The notes beneath the pieces were generated by a model. It saw nothing but the letters and a program-made list of their open reading frames with translations, had not been told where the DNA came from and searched no databases. Shown piece after piece: positions 43,929-53,693 of a stretch of 64,000 nt of DNA; the first letter of the stretch is position 1, and each line of letters starts with the position of its first letter. A program made the position numbers and the translations under genes. This DNA is from Bacteroides fragilis. GTDB taxonomy: Bacteria; Bacillota; Clostridia; Lachnospirales; Lachnospiraceae. The DNA lies in NCBI GenBank assembly GCA_023664485.1, contig JAMPFK010000011.1:6841-70840 (forward strand). Direction: 5' to 3'.

Positions 43929-46900
43929 TTACTCTTTACCGTGGGATTTTTCAACCCCGATAACGACCTTTTCGCCATTCACATTCCACTCTTTAGACAC
44001 TGCCAGGCTTTCATTTTCCACGATGCTTTCGGCCAGTACCTTGCCGGCGATCATCGTTTCGTTCTTCTTAACGATTGCCGCGACCTTCCCGTTATCGCAG
44101 ATCGCGACCCTGATATGATCCATGACCTCGAATCCCGCGTCCTTCCGCATTGTCTGAATCTTGCTGATGACCTCATAGACAAAACCTTCTTCCAGCAGTT
44201 CTTCCGACAGATTGATATCCAGTACGACGGTCATATGATTGTCCGCTTCGGATACATAGCCTTCCTTCTGCGCCGTCTCGATCAGCAGGTCGTCTTTGGC
44301 CAGCGCGATCTCTGTGCCGTCGAATTCGAATTTCAGGACGCCTTTTTCATTCAGCTCATCCATCGCCTGATTACCGTCAACGCCGCTTAAATATTTCCGG
44401 ATGCCGCCGAGCTGCTTCCCATATTTCGGGCCTACCGTACGAAGCTGCGGCTTAAAGCTGTAACTCGTAAATTCCCGGACATCGTCCGTAAACTTAATTT
44501 CTTTGACGTTCAGCTCGTCCCTGATGATCTCCTGATAAAAGTCGCCAAGCGCGCATTCCGCTTTGACGAACATCGTCCCGATCGGCTGGCGGTTCTTGAT
44601 ATTGGCCGCGTTGCGGGCCGCGCGTCCCATAACGACGATCTTCAGCACTTCTTCCATATCCTCTTCCAGTTTTTTATCGACGCGCTTTTCATCCGCCACA
44701 GGAAAATCGCACAGATGAATACTCTCCGGCGCGTCGCTGTCGATGCTCTTTACCAGATTCAGATAAATCTCTTCCGTCATGAACGGAACCATGGGCGCCG
44801 CGCATTTGCTGATGGTCACGAGCGCCGTATACAGGGTCATGTAAGCGTTGATCTTATCCTGCTCCATACCTTTTGCCCAGAAACGCTCCCTGCTCCTTCT
44901 GACATACCAGTTGCTCATTTCATCCACGAAATTATCCAGAACGCGGGCCGCCTCCGGAATTCTGTAATCGTTCAGATTTTCGTCCACTTCCCTGACCGCC
45001 GTGTTCAGCCTGGATAACAGCCATTTGTCCATAACCGGAAGCTTCTCATAATCCAGCGTATATTTCGTCGCATCGAAGTTATCGATGTTCGCATATAATA
45101 CGAAAAAGGCATAGGTATTCCACAAAGTCCCCAGGAATTTCCGCTGTCCCTCCTGTACCGCCTTGCCGTGGAAGCGGTTCGGAAGCCAGGGCGCCGAATT
45201 GATATAGAAGTACCAGCGGATCGCATCCGCGCCGTAGGCCGCCAGCGCGTCGAAAGGATCCACCGCATTTCCTTTCGACTTGGACATCTTCTGTCCGTTC
45301 TCGTCCTGCACATGGCCAAGCACGATAACATTCTCAAAGGGCGCCTTGTTGAATAACAGCGTCGATTCCGCCATCAGGGAGTAGAACCATCCCCTCGTCT
45401 GATCCACCGCCTCCGAGATGAACTGTGCCGGGAACTGGCTCTCAAACAGTTCTTTATTTTCAAACGGATAATGATGCTGCGCAAAAGGCATTGCGCCGGA
45501 ATCGAACCAGCAGTCGATAACTTCCGGCACGCGTTTCATCGTCCTGCCGCATTTCGGACAGGCCATCATAATTTCATCGATATAGGGCCTGTGCAGCTCC
45601 ACGGTCTTTGCCTGCGGATTGCCGCTTCGCCCGGCCAGCTCTTCTCTGGAACCGATGGATTCCATATAGCCGCATTCCCCGCATTCCCATACGTTCAAAG
45701 GCGTACCCCAGTAACGGTTGCGGGAAATGCCCCAGTCCTGAATGTTTTCAAGCCAGTTGCCAAACCTTCCTTCTCCGATCGATTCAGGAATCCAGTTAAC
45801 CGTCTTATTGTTGCGCACCAGATCGTCCCGAACCGCCGTCATCCTGATGAACCACGATTCGCGGGCATAATAGATGAGCGGCGTATCACAGCGCCAGCAG
45901 AACGGATAATCATGCTCAAATTTTGGCGCGTCAAATAATTTTCCTTCTTTATCCAGATCTTTTAAGATCTCCGGGTCGGCTTTCTTGACGAACATTCCGG
46001 CATAGGCAGTCTCCTGCGTCATTTCGCCCCTGCCGTTTACGAACTGCACGAAAGGCAGGTCATACTTTCTGCCGACATTAGCGTCATCTTCACCGAAGGC
46101 CGGCGCGATATGAACGATGCCCGTACCGTCCGTCATCGTGACATAAGTGTCGCAAGTCACGAAATGCCCTTTCTTATGCTGCTTCGCCGCCGCTTCTCCG
46201 GCACAGGCGAACAAAGGCTCGTACTCCTTGTATTCCAAATCCGTTCCCACATAACTTTCCAGCACTTCGTATGCCGGCTTTCCTTCTTCCGCCAGCTTTC
46301 CCAACACCTTATCCAAAAGCGCCTGGGCCATATAATAGGTATAGCCGTCCGCCGCTTTTACCTTCACATAAGTCTCATTGGGATTCACACAAAGCGCCAC
46401 GTTGGACGGCAGCGTCCACGGGGTCGTCGTCCATGCGAGAAAATACGCGTCTTCGCCGACTACCTTAAAACGCACTACTGCAGAACGCTCTTTTACCGCC
46501 TTATAGCCCTGTGCCACTTCATGAGAAGAAAGCGGCGTTCCGCAGCGCGGGCAGTAAGGAACGATCTTAAAGCCTTTATATAACAGTCCTTTGTCCCAGA
46601 TCTGTTTCAAAGCCCACCACTCGGACTCGATAAAATCATCGTGGTAAGTCACATAAGGGTCGTCCATATCCGCCCAGAAACCGACGGTCCCTGAAAAATC
46701 CTCCCACATTCCTTTATATTTCCAGACGGATTCCTTGCACTTACTGATAAAAGGGTCCAGACCGTATTCTTCGATCTGCTCTTTGCCGTCCAGTCCCAGC
46801 AGTTTTTCCACTTCCAGCTCTACCGGGAGGCCGTGCGTGTCCCATCCCGCTTTCCGGGGAACCATATACCCTTTCATCGTACGATACCGGGGAATCATAT

Positions 46901-47096
46901 CTTTGATAACGCGGGTCAGCACATGCCCTATATGAGGCTTTCCGTTCGCGGTCGGCGGCCCGTCATAAAATGTATAAGTCGGCCCCTCCTTCCGGGAATC
47001 CATGCTCTTCCGAAAAATATCGTTCTCTTTCCAGAACAGCTCTACCTCTTTTTCTCTGTCCACAAAATTCAGGCTGGTATCAACTTTCTGATACAT
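43929..47096 (-). CDS. ileS: Isoleucyl-tRNA synthetase, long (IleS2) type
   Basis: 1055 residues from the ATG at 47096, which has AGGAG seven bases upstream. The class I signatures are PTANGKPHIGHVL and GQKMSKSKGNAVDP, with an editing domain between (WTTTPWTLPSNVALCV). It is over 100 residues longer than the common bacterial IleS1 and lacks the C-terminal cysteine zinc cluster. That indicates the eukaryote-like IleS2 branch, which is known for low mupirocin sensitivity. Expression is set by the T-box leader directly upstream. Confidence 0.96.
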   Translation of the reverse strand: MYQKVDTSLNFVDREKEVELFWKENDIFRKSMDSRKEGPTYTFYDGPPTANGKPHIGHVLTRVIKDMIPRYRTMKGYMVPRKAGWDTHGLPVELEVEKLLGLDGKEQIEEYGLDPFISKCKESVWKYKGMWEDFSGTVGFWADMDDPYVTYHDDFIESEWWALKQIWDKGLLYKGFKIVPYCPRCGTPLSSHEVAQGYKAVKERSAVVRFKVVGEDAYFLAWTTTPWTLPSNVALCVNPNETYVKVKAADGYTYYMAQALLDKVLGKLAEEGKPAYEVLESYVGTDLEYKEYEPLFACAGEAAAKQHKKGHFVTCDTYVTMTDGTGIVHIAPAFGEDDANVGRKYDLPFVQFVNGRGEMTQETAYAGMFVKKADPEILKDLDKEGKLFDAPKFEHDYPFCWRCDTPLIYYARESWFIRMTAVRDDLVRNNKTVNWIPESIGEGRFGNWLENIQDWGISRNRYWGTPLNVWECGECGYMESIGSREELAGRSGNPQAKTVELHRPYIDEIMMACPKCGRTMKRVPEVIDCWFDSGAMPFAQHHYPFENKELFESQFPAQFISEAVDQTRGWFYSLMAESTLLFNKAPFENVIVLGHVQDENGQKMSKSKGNAVDPFDALAAYGADAIRWYFYINSAPWLPNRFHGKAVQEGQRKFLGTLWNTYAFFVLYANIDNFDATKYTLDYEKLPVMDKWLLSRLNTAVREVDENLNDYRIPEAARVLDNFVDEMSNWYVRRSRERFWAKGMEQDKINAYMTLYTALVTISKCAAPMVPFMTEEIYLNLVKSIDSDAPESIHLCDFPVADEKRVDKKLEEDMEEVLKIVVMGRAARNAANIKNRQPIGTMFVKAECALGDFYQEIIRDELNVKEIKFTDDVREFTSYSFKPQLRTVGPKYGKQLGGIRKYLSGVDGNQAMDELNEKGVLKFEFDGTEIALAKDDLLIETAQKEGYVSEADNHMTVVLDINLSEELLEEGFVYEVISKIQTMRKDAGFEVMDHIRVAICDNGKVAAIVKKNETMIAGKVLAESIVENESLAVSKEWNVNGEKVVIGVEKSHGKE

Positions 47097-47128
47097 ATAT
47101 ACTCTCCTTTCTTTACATCTCCTCAATG

Positions 47129-47375
47129 GAAAAACCCCGTCCCGTAAAAGGACGAGGTTTCATGCGCTCGTTTTACCACCTGTTACAGCGTATCTGACAA
47201 TACGGTTTCCGATAACGGCGGAATGCCGTCGGCGCCTACTGCTCCTCCGGAGGTTCAGGCCAAAGCTCGGAAGTGATATTCCCCGGTTCTCTACTCATAC
47301 CGGTCTTGCACCGCCACCGGCTCGCTGCGATTTTGAAAAATCGGGTACTGTCTTCTTCAATGCCTTTCTATATGG
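47129..47375 (-). promoter_or_regulatory. T-box leader of ileS, isoleucine specifier
   Basis: Read on the minus strand: stem I begins near GAAGAAGACAGTACCCGA, the specifier loop GAATATCACTTCC carries the Ile codon ATC (47277-47275), and CAGTAGGCGCCGACGG precedes stem III. The T-box AGGTGGTAAAACGAGCG (47181-47165) and the terminator CCTCGTCC/GGGACGGGG with TTTTT (47157-47129) complete it. Uncharged tRNA-Ile should stabilise the antiterminator and let ileS be transcribed. This fills most of the 443-base gap between ileS and degV. Confidence 0.93.
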
Positions 47376-47392
47376 GTCTGTATACTGTGCCT

Positions 47393-47422
47393 ATTATAGT
47401 ATTGGAAAAATGGAATTGTCAA
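47393..47422 (-). promoter_or_regulatory. ileS promoter
   Basis: Perfect TTGACA (47422-47417) and TATAAT (47398-47393) on the minus strand, 18 bases apart, just before the T-box leader. Confidence 0.85.
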
Positions 47423-47473
47423 GGTGAAAATACAGTCATTCCAGCCACGCTGCATACTTAATATTTTCTTAAC

Positions 47474-47502
47474 TTGAAAATCCCCGCTCCATAAAGTATG
47501 AT
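47474..47502 (+). promoter_or_regulatory. degV promoter
   Basis: TTGAAA at 47474-47479 and TATGAT at 47497-47502, 17 bases apart, 37 bases before the ATG. Confidence 0.6.
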
Positions 47503-47539
47503 AAAGGAAGTACTTTGATATAGGAAGAAGGGAGAAATT

Positions 47540-48430
47540 ATGCTTCGTATTATTACCGACTCAGCCAGCGACCTGCCGAAAGATTACATCGAGAAGCACC
47601 ATCTTCATGTTATTCCGACACCTGTTGTCATCGATGATATCGACTATTTCGACGGCGCGACCATTCAAACAGGAGAATTTTATAAAATACTCGACGACAT
47701 CAAACGCGATGTCAAGACCTACCATATTAATCCGGCTATGTTCACGGACGCTTTCACCCCCTATGCGAAAGCGGGCGACACGATTATTTACCTCTGCTTT
47801 TCAACAGGTATCGCCGGTACCTATAATGCCGCGAATATTGCCAAAAGCAATGTCCTGGAGGATTATCCCGATTTCGATCTGACGATCATCGACTCCAAAT
47901 GCGCCTCCATCGGTTTCGGCCTGTTGGTCTCCAGGCTCGTTACGATGCTGGAAAAAGGCGCCTCAAAAGAGGAGATCATCGAAGCCGCCGGCTACTTTAT
48001 TTCGCATATCAAACATGTTTTTACGGTACAGACGCTCGCCTATCTGATCAAAGGCGGACGCCTCACTAAATTCAAAGGAACCATCGCGGAAACACTGGAT
48101 ATGAAGCCCGTTCTGATCGTCGATGAGAACGGCGCGCTCTCTGTCGTCAAGACGGTACGCGGACGCAAGAAATCCCTGCGTTTTTTGATCGACTATGCAA
48201 AAGAGACCGGCTCTCATCTGGAAAATCAGGTCGTGGCGATCTGCCATGGAGAAGATCCGGAGACGCTGGATTTTGTGAAATCCCTCGTGGAAGAAACTTT
48301 TCATCCCAGGTCCATTATGGTTTCCACCGTCGGCTGCGCGATCGGCGCCCATACGGGCCGCGGTATCGTAGGCTTCTGTTATTTCGATGCCGATAACGGC
48401 AAATATGCAGACTATTTTTCTGAGGCATAA
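47540..48430 (+). CDS. DegV-family fatty-acid-binding protein
   Basis: 296 residues. The DegV fold begins RIITDSASDLPKDYIEKH, with CFSTGIAGTYNAA and TVQTLAYLIKGGRL lining the lipid pocket and VGCAIGAHTGRGIVG at the C-terminus. DegV (FakB-like) proteins present a fatty acid to the FakA kinase for acyl-phosphate formation. No fakA is in the window. It is followed after two bases by an acetyltransferase gene, so the two are co-transcribed. Confidence 0.93.
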   Translation: MLRIITDSASDLPKDYIEKHHLHVIPTPVVIDDIDYFDGATIQTGEFYKILDDIKRDVKTYHINPAMFTDAFTPYAKAGDTIIYLCFSTGIAGTYNAANIAKSNVLEDYPDFDLTIIDSKCASIGFGLLVSRLVTMLEKGASKEEIIEAAGYFISHIKHVFTVQTLAYLIKGGRLTKFKGTIAETLDMKPVLIVDENGALSVVKTVRGRKKSLRFLIDYAKETGSHLENQVVAICHGEDPETLDFVKSLVEETFHPRSIMVSTVGCAIGAHTGRGIVGFCYFDADNGKYADYFSEA

Positions 48431-48432
48431 TT

Positions 48433-49677
48433 ATGGACGAGACACACGAACACATTTATTTGGAAGTCAATGAGAATTTCAAAATGAGAGAACTTGATAA
48501 AGGCGATCTGGAGCAGTTCAATGCGCTGCTGCAATACGCCTTTCAGGTTACCTCCTACGATTTATTTCAGACCGGCTGGGAGCAGGATGAAATCAAGTCC
48601 GCCAAACGTCCCATTCTGGAAGAGGCTTATGTACTGGGCTGGTTCTATCAGGAAAAGCTCGCCTCCATGATTGTCGTTTATTCCATGAAGGTTAATATCC
48701 ATGATACGATTATGGATATGGGCGGCATTACCGGTGTCGCCACCTATCCGGAATATACCGGCCGGGGTCTGATCCATTCCCTGATGCGGCACGCGCTGGA
48801 TTATATACATAAGCAGAAAATGCCGATTTCTTTTCTCTATCCGTATTCGATTCCCTTTTACCGCAAAATGGGCTGGGAAATCGTATCCGACAAACTCACT
48901 TTCGTTGTAAAAGACACGCAGCTCCCCAAAACGATTCCGGTAGACGGTATGGTGGAAAGGGTCAGTCTGGATTCCGAGGATTATCACAACGTCCACTCCT
49001 ATTTTGCCTTACAGCGCCACGGCGCCCTTATCCGCGACGCCCTTTCCTGGGAAGAATACTGGCGCTGGGATAACGAGGATATCATCGCCGCCGTTTATTA
49101 CAGCAGAGAACATAAACCGCTCGGCTACGTCGTTTACTACATCGCCAACGAGATTTTTCATATTAAAGAAATGGTCTATCTGAATATCGAGGCGAACCAT
49201 GGCCTCTGGAATTACATCAGCGCTCATTTTTCCATGATCACACAGGTACAGGGCGATAACTATTCCGGTGAAACGATGGCCTATTTATTCGATGACAGCG
49301 AGATTACGGAAACGATCTCGCCTTATATTATGGCGCGTATCGTCGATGTGAAAGAATTTCTTACCGATTACCCTTATCAGATACAGCCGGAAGAGCTTAA
49401 GCTCCATTTCCTTGTCCATGATGCGATGGCCCCCTGGAACGAGGGCGACTACATGGTGTCCTGGCGCGACGGCAGAACGATCTGTGAACGAGTGGAAAAT
49501 AACCAGAGCATCAATGTCGTGGAGCTCTCCGTCAATACGCTGACCACAATGCTGATGGGCTATAAAAGGCCGACCTACCTCTATGAGCACGAGAAACTTC
49601 AAATGGAATACTATATGCTGCTATGGCTGGAACGGCTGATTCCGGTGGAAAAACCTTATTTTTCAGATTATTTTTAA
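48433..49677 (+). CDS. GNAT acetyltransferase, Eis-like
   Basis: 414 residues. The N-terminal GNAT domain holds the acetyl-CoA loop near GITGVATYPEYTGRGLIHSLM. A second degenerate GNAT half and a C-terminal SCP2-like beta domain follow, the three-part plan of Eis proteins. Eis enzymes acetylate amines, including lysines and aminoglycosides, but the natural substrate here is unknown. The C-terminus ends in Phe-Ser-Asp-Tyr-Phe; the terminal carboxylate of Eis takes part in catalysis. The stop TAA overlaps the convergent gene's stop by 4 bases. Confidence 0.88.
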   Translation: MDETHEHIYLEVNENFKMRELDKGDLEQFNALLQYAFQVTSYDLFQTGWEQDEIKSAKRPILEEAYVLGWFYQEKLASMIVVYSMKVNIHDTIMDMGGITGVATYPEYTGRGLIHSLMRHALDYIHKQKMPISFLYPYSIPFYRKMGWEIVSDKLTFVVKDTQLPKTIPVDGMVERVSLDSEDYHNVHSYFALQRHGALIRDALSWEEYWRWDNEDIIAAVYYSREHKPLGYVVYYIANEIFHIKEMVYLNIEANHGLWNYISAHFSMITQVQGDNYSGETMAYLFDDSEITETISPYIMARIVDVKEFLTDYPYQIQPEELKLHFLVHDAMAPWNEGDYMVSWRDGRTICERVENNQSINVVELSVNTLTTMLMGYKRPTYLYEHEKLQMEYYMLLWLERLIPVEKPYFSDYF

Positions 49678-50798
49678 GATTCCTCCAGACAGGCGCTCAA
49701 AAACTCCGCCGCGGAAAACAGCATTTCCGGCTCCACTCTGAATGCCGGATGATGAATCGGATGCCCGACGCCTGTTCCGAGCTTCACATAACAGCCCGGA
49801 ACCTTTTCTTCATAAAAAGCGAAATCATCTCCGCCCATAGAGCTTTCTTCCACGGCGACCAGGCGCCCCATCTCTTCGGCCTTTCTTCTGCAAAAGTCCG
49901 CCATTTTTTTATCATTACGGACGGCCGGCGGCCCGGCGATCCACTCCACTTCGGCCTCCGCGCCGTAAGCCTGCGCCGTCTTTTCCGCAATTTCCTGCAG
50001 ACGCTCCCCATACAGGGATCTGTCCTCCCGCTCCATCGTCCGGACGGTGCCTTCCATGACGGCCTCCGCCGGAATGACATTCCAGGTTGTCCCCGCGCTG
50101 ACTCTCGTTACGCTGAGCAGGGAAGGATGGAACGCATTGACATTCCTGCTGACGATCGACTGCAAAGCCTGTATAACAGCAGCCGCCACGAGGATTGGAT
50201 CGATTCCATTATCGGGATGCGCGCCATGACAGCCGACGCCCTTCACCGTAATAACAAACCTGTCCACCGCCGCCGTCACATACCCCTCCCGAATCGCGAC
50301 CGTTCCGGCCCCGTTCGTCGGGTCGGCATGGAATCCCCATATTTTCTCCACATCCTCCATGGCATCCGTTTCCAATATCTTCAAAGCGCCGAGCGAGGTC
50401 TCCTCCGCCGGCTGGAAAATAATCCTGACCGTTCCGTGCAGTCTTTCCCGGTTTTCGTGTAAAAGAACCGCACATCCGATTCCCGCTGCGATGTGCATAT
50501 CATGCCCGCAGGCGTGCATTTTCCCGGTTTCTTTAGAGCGATAAGACAGATCCGTCTCCTCCGTAACCGGCAGCGCGTCGATATCGCACCTGAGCGCCCG
50601 CACCGATCCTTCCTTTTCTCCCCGGATGACCGCCACAAGGCCCGTTTCCAGTTGATAAGGAAGAATTTCGATTCCATGTACGGTCAGGATTTCCCGAATC
50701 TTCCCAGTTGTCCGAACTTCCTCATAAGCCAGCTCCGGGTGCTCATGAAACCAGTAAAACGCATCCCTCAGTTCCTTTTCCAACACCGTCCTGTCCAT
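49674..50798 (-). CDS. M20 family amidohydrolase (hippurate hydrolase-like)
   Basis: 374 residues from the ATG at 50798 (AAGGAG upstream). The metal-site motifs are MHACGHDMHIAAG, EETSLGALKI, and GGDDFAFYEEKVPG near the C-terminus. An inserted dimerisation domain includes VGCHGAHPDNGIDPI. The enzyme removes an acyl or aminoacyl group from an amino acid or peptide. It is the last gene of the dipeptide-type ABC operon, 16 bases after the last permease gene, so it probably processes what the transporter brings in. Confidence 0.93.
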   Translation of the reverse strand: MDRTVLEKELRDAFYWFHEHPELAYEEVRTTGKIREILTVHGIEILPYQLETGLVAVIRGEKEGSVRALRCDIDALPVTEETDLSYRSKETGKMHACGHDMHIAAGIGCAVLLHENRERLHGTVRIIFQPAEETSLGALKILETDAMEDVEKIWGFHADPTNGAGTVAIREGYVTAAVDRFVITVKGVGCHGAHPDNGIDPILVAAAVIQALQSIVSRNVNAFHPSLLSVTRVSAGTTWNVIPAEAVMEGTVRTMEREDRSLYGERLQEIAEKTAQAYGAEAEVEWIAGPPAVRNDKKMADFCRRKAEEMGRLVAVEESSMGGDDFAFYEEKVPGCYVKLGTGVGHPIHHPAFRVEPEMLFSAAEFLSACLEES

Positions 50799-50814
50799 GC
50801 TGCTTTCTCCTTTT

Positions 50815-51711
50815 CTACCGCTTCTCGCTATTTGGATCCAGTGCGTCCCGCAGCGCGTCTCCGACAAAATTAATCGCAATCACCAGTACAACGATTACGA
50901 GCCCCGGCGGAATCCACAGCCATGGCTGACTGGTCAGTATCGTCAAAGACTGCGCCCCGTTTAACATATTTCCAAGGCTTGCCGACGGCGGCTGCACGCC
51001 CATGCCAAGGAAACTGAGCGCCGCTTCGTCCAGCATGGAAATCGCCAGAACGGAAGTCGCGTAAACGAGAATCGGCGCGACCGTATTCGGCAGGATTTCC
51101 GAGAATAAAATATGCCGGAGCGGCATTCCCGCCACGATATTTCCTTTGACAAAATTGGTTTCCCGAAGCGACAGTACATTTCCCCGCACCAATCTGGCAA
51201 TGCCCGGCCAGTCTACGAAACCGAGAATCAAAATAATATTCCACAGGCCCGGTTTGAAAATAGACGCCGCCACCAGCACAAGCAGGATATAAGGAAAAGA
51301 CATGACCATATCCGTAAAACGCATGATGAGCATATCCGCCGCGCCGCCGAAATATCCCGCGGCCAGCCCCAGAATGACGCCGATGACCGTAGAGATCAGC
51401 GTCGCCATCACGCCGACCAGCAGCGATACCCTTGTCGCATAAAGCAGTCTGCTCAGGACATCCCTGCCAATCTGATCCGTACCGAGCAGGAATTCTTTGC
51501 AGGGCGCGCCGCCAAACGGCCCCACCATCGCATCCGGGTCGTAGGGCGCGATGACCGGCGCCAGAACTGCCGCCCCGCACAGAAAAAGCAGGATGCCAAG
51601 GCTGAATGCTGCCAGATGATGTCTTCCAAACCGCCTGATAATAGTCTGTTTATAGCTCTCCGTCGCGATTTTCCGGTTCTCTGTATATTGTGCATCCATG
51701 ATAACCACCAT
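50815..51711 (-). CDS. dppC: Peptide ABC transporter permease, DppC type
   Basis: 298 residues. A soluble N-terminus precedes the OppC_N segment (about 25-50), and five further membrane helices carry the EAA-like loop VKGNIVAGMPLRHILFSEILPN. An alternative start at 51699 (MDAQYTENR) is possible. The family moves di- and oligopeptides or nickel-type ligands. Confidence 0.92.
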   Translation of the reverse strand: MVVIMDAQYTENRKIATESYKQTIIRRFGRHHLAAFSLGILLFLCGAAVLAPVIAPYDPDAMVGPFGGAPCKEFLLGTDQIGRDVLSRLLYATRVSLLVGVMATLISTVIGVILGLAAGYFGGAADMLIMRFTDMVMSFPYILLVLVAASIFKPGLWNIILILGFVDWPGIARLVRGNVLSLRETNFVKGNIVAGMPLRHILFSEILPNTVAPILVYATSVLAISMLDEAALSFLGMGVQPPSASLGNMLNGAQSLTILTSQPWLWIPPGLVIVVLVIAINFVGDALRDALDPNSEKR

Positions 51712-51719
51712 GCCTTTCT

Positions 51720-52667
51720 CTATTTTAACTGAATCGTCGGGTCAACGAGCGCATACAGAATATCTGTCAAAAGATTGCCGAGCAGCACGACGACCGCCGA
51801 AAGAAGGCACACACCCATAATGACCGGATAATCCCGGTTGCTGATCGCGCTCATCGTCATCAGGCCGAGGCCGGGCCAGGAGAATACCTGCTCGATAATA
51901 ATCGCTCCGCCAAATAACATGGGAATCTGCATACCGATGACCGTAACAATCGGTATAAGGGCGTTTCTGAGGGCATGTTTATAAATCACCTGAAATCTGC
52001 CGATGCCTTTCGCCCGCGCCGTCCGTAAATAATCCTGCTGTAAAATTTCCAGCACCGCGCTTCGGATATACCGGATATTGCTTCCCGCCATAGAAGCCGC
52101 GAGCACGATAACAGGCATCACCATATGCTTTGCCACGTCTCCGGCCCCTCCCTCCGTTCCGAGCGTAATCATGCCGCTCGACGGAAGCGCACCCAGCCTG
52201 ACCGTAAAAATATAAATCAATAACAGCGAAAGAAAAAACCCCGGCACGCTGCTGCCCAGAAAAGAGAGCGTCACGACTGCATAATCCCCCCTGGAATACT
52301 GGTGGACCGCGCTGTAAATTCCCGCCGGCGCCGCGAGCAGCAGGCTGAAGAGCAGGGATACGCCCATCAGAAGCAGGGTGGGCCCTAAATGGCTCCCGAT
52401 CATTGCCGCGACCGGCTGATAGGATTTGACGGAATAGCCCATATTGCCGCGCAGAAGCTGTCCAAGCCAGACAAAATACTGAATATAAACGGGCTTATCC
52501 AATCCCAGCGCGATCCTTTTCGCCTCCAAAGCGCCCTCCGACACCCTCGGCCCCTGCAGCATCGCGAGCGGGCTCCCGGCAAGACACATGATTCCGTAAT
52601 CGATAATGGTAATACCGATTAATACAGGAATCGCAATTAAGATTCTCTTCAAGATATATTTTCCCAT
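51720..52667 (-). CDS. dppB: Peptide ABC transporter permease, DppB type
   Basis: 315 residues, six membrane helices, start KYILKRILIAIPVLIGITIID, a GNMGYSVKSYQPV periplasm-facing region, and the coupling loop YLRTARAKGIGRFQVIYKHALRN. It lies 8 bases before dppC in the operon. Confidence 0.93.
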   Translation of the reverse strand: MGKYILKRILIAIPVLIGITIIDYGIMCLAGSPLAMLQGPRVSEGALEAKRIALGLDKPVYIQYFVWLGQLLRGNMGYSVKSYQPVAAMIGSHLGPTLLLMGVSLLFSLLLAAPAGIYSAVHQYSRGDYAVVTLSFLGSSVPGFFLSLLLIYIFTVRLGALPSSGMITLGTEGGAGDVAKHMVMPVIVLAASMAGSNIRYIRSAVLEILQQDYLRTARAKGIGRFQVIYKHALRNALIPIVTVIGMQIPMLFGGAIIIEQVFSWPGLGLMTMSAISNRDYPVIMGVCLLSAVVVLLGNLLTDILYALVDPTIQLK

Positions 52668-52681
52668 ATCCGCACGCCTCT

Positions 52682-53671
52682 CTACTTATCCATCATCCGC
52701 GGACAGGCCGCATAATGCCCGTCCCATACTGCCTCCTGCATAACGGGTTCTTCTTTTCCGCACGCTTTTGCCGCATAAGGGCACCTCGTATGAAACCGGC
52801 ATCCTGCGGGCGGCGCCTCGCTGCTGCCGATTTCTCCCTGCAAAATACCGCGCTCCTTCTCCTCCGCTTCCGGATCCGGCACAGGCACGGCCTCCAGAAG
52901 CGCCCTCGTATAGGGATGCACCGGATGACGGAAAACCTCCTCCGCCCTGCCGATTTCCACAATTTTCCCAAGATACATCACGGCAATCCTGTCGCTGACA
53001 TAATTGACTGCGCCAAGCCCATGCCCGACAAAGAGAAGCGTCAGGTGCAGCTCCTTCTGCAGGCTCTTCAACAGATTTAATATCTGTGCCTGAATGGACA
53101 CATCCAACGCGCTGACCGGCTCGTCACAGACAATAAATTCGGGATTCAGGGAAAGCGCTTTCGCAATACTGATACGCTGCCTCTGTCCGCCGGAAAATTC
53201 ATGCGGATATCTGCCGAGCACATTTCCCGGCAGTCCTACCATATCCAAAAGCTTCGCAATATCTTTCTCCACCGTCTCCTTCGCAGACACCCGATGATAC
53301 AGCATCGGCTGTGCCAGAATTTCATAAATATGCTTCCGCGGATTCAAAGAAGAATAAGAATCCTGAAAGACCATCTGGAGATTCGTCCGGATCCGCCGCC
53401 TGTCTTCCTTTTTCAGCTTAAAAAAATCGGACCCTTTATAATAAATGCTTCCCGCCGTCGGTTCCTCCAGACCGACCAGCTGCCTGCCGATCGTAGACTT
53501 TCCGCAGCCCGATTCTCCCACGAGGCCGAGCGTTTCCCCCTGCATAATGGAAAAACTGACTCCGTCCACCGCTTTGATATATCCGGTCGTATGCGGAATA
53601 ACGCCGCCCCTGACAGGATAATATTTCTTCATATTTTCCACCCGAATTAACGGTACCCGCTCTTTCTCCAT
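52682..53671 (-). CDS. dppF: Peptide ABC transporter ATPase, DppF type
   Basis: 329 residues from the ATG at 53671. Walker [10 protein letters not shown], signature [16 protein letters not shown], Walker [14 protein letters not shown] and the H-loop FVGHGLG are present. The H-loop has Gly where His-Asp/Asn-Leu is commoner (VGHGLGAV). The C-terminal oligopeptide motif with cysteines ([14 protein letters not shown]) is typical of DppD/DppF and may bind an iron-sulfur cluster. Confidence 0.94.
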   Translation of the reverse strand: MEKERVPLIRVENMKKYYPVRGGVIPHTTGYIKAVDGVSFSIMQGETLGLVGESGCGKSTIGRQLVGLEEPTAGSIYYKGSDFFKLKKEDRRRIRTNLQMVFQDSYSSLNPRKHIYEILAQPMLYHRVSAKETVEKDIAKLLDMVGLPGNVLGRYPHEFSGGQRQRISIAKALSLNPEFIVCDEPVSALDVSIQAQILNLLKSLQKELHLTLLFVGHGLGAVNYVSDRIAVMYLGKIVEIGRAEEVFRHPVHPYTRALLEAVPVPDPEAEEKERGILQGEIGSSEAPPAGCRFHTRCPYAAKACGKEEPVMQEAVWDGHYAACPRMMDK

Positions 53672-53693
53672 CGCAATATCCCTTCCCGATACC

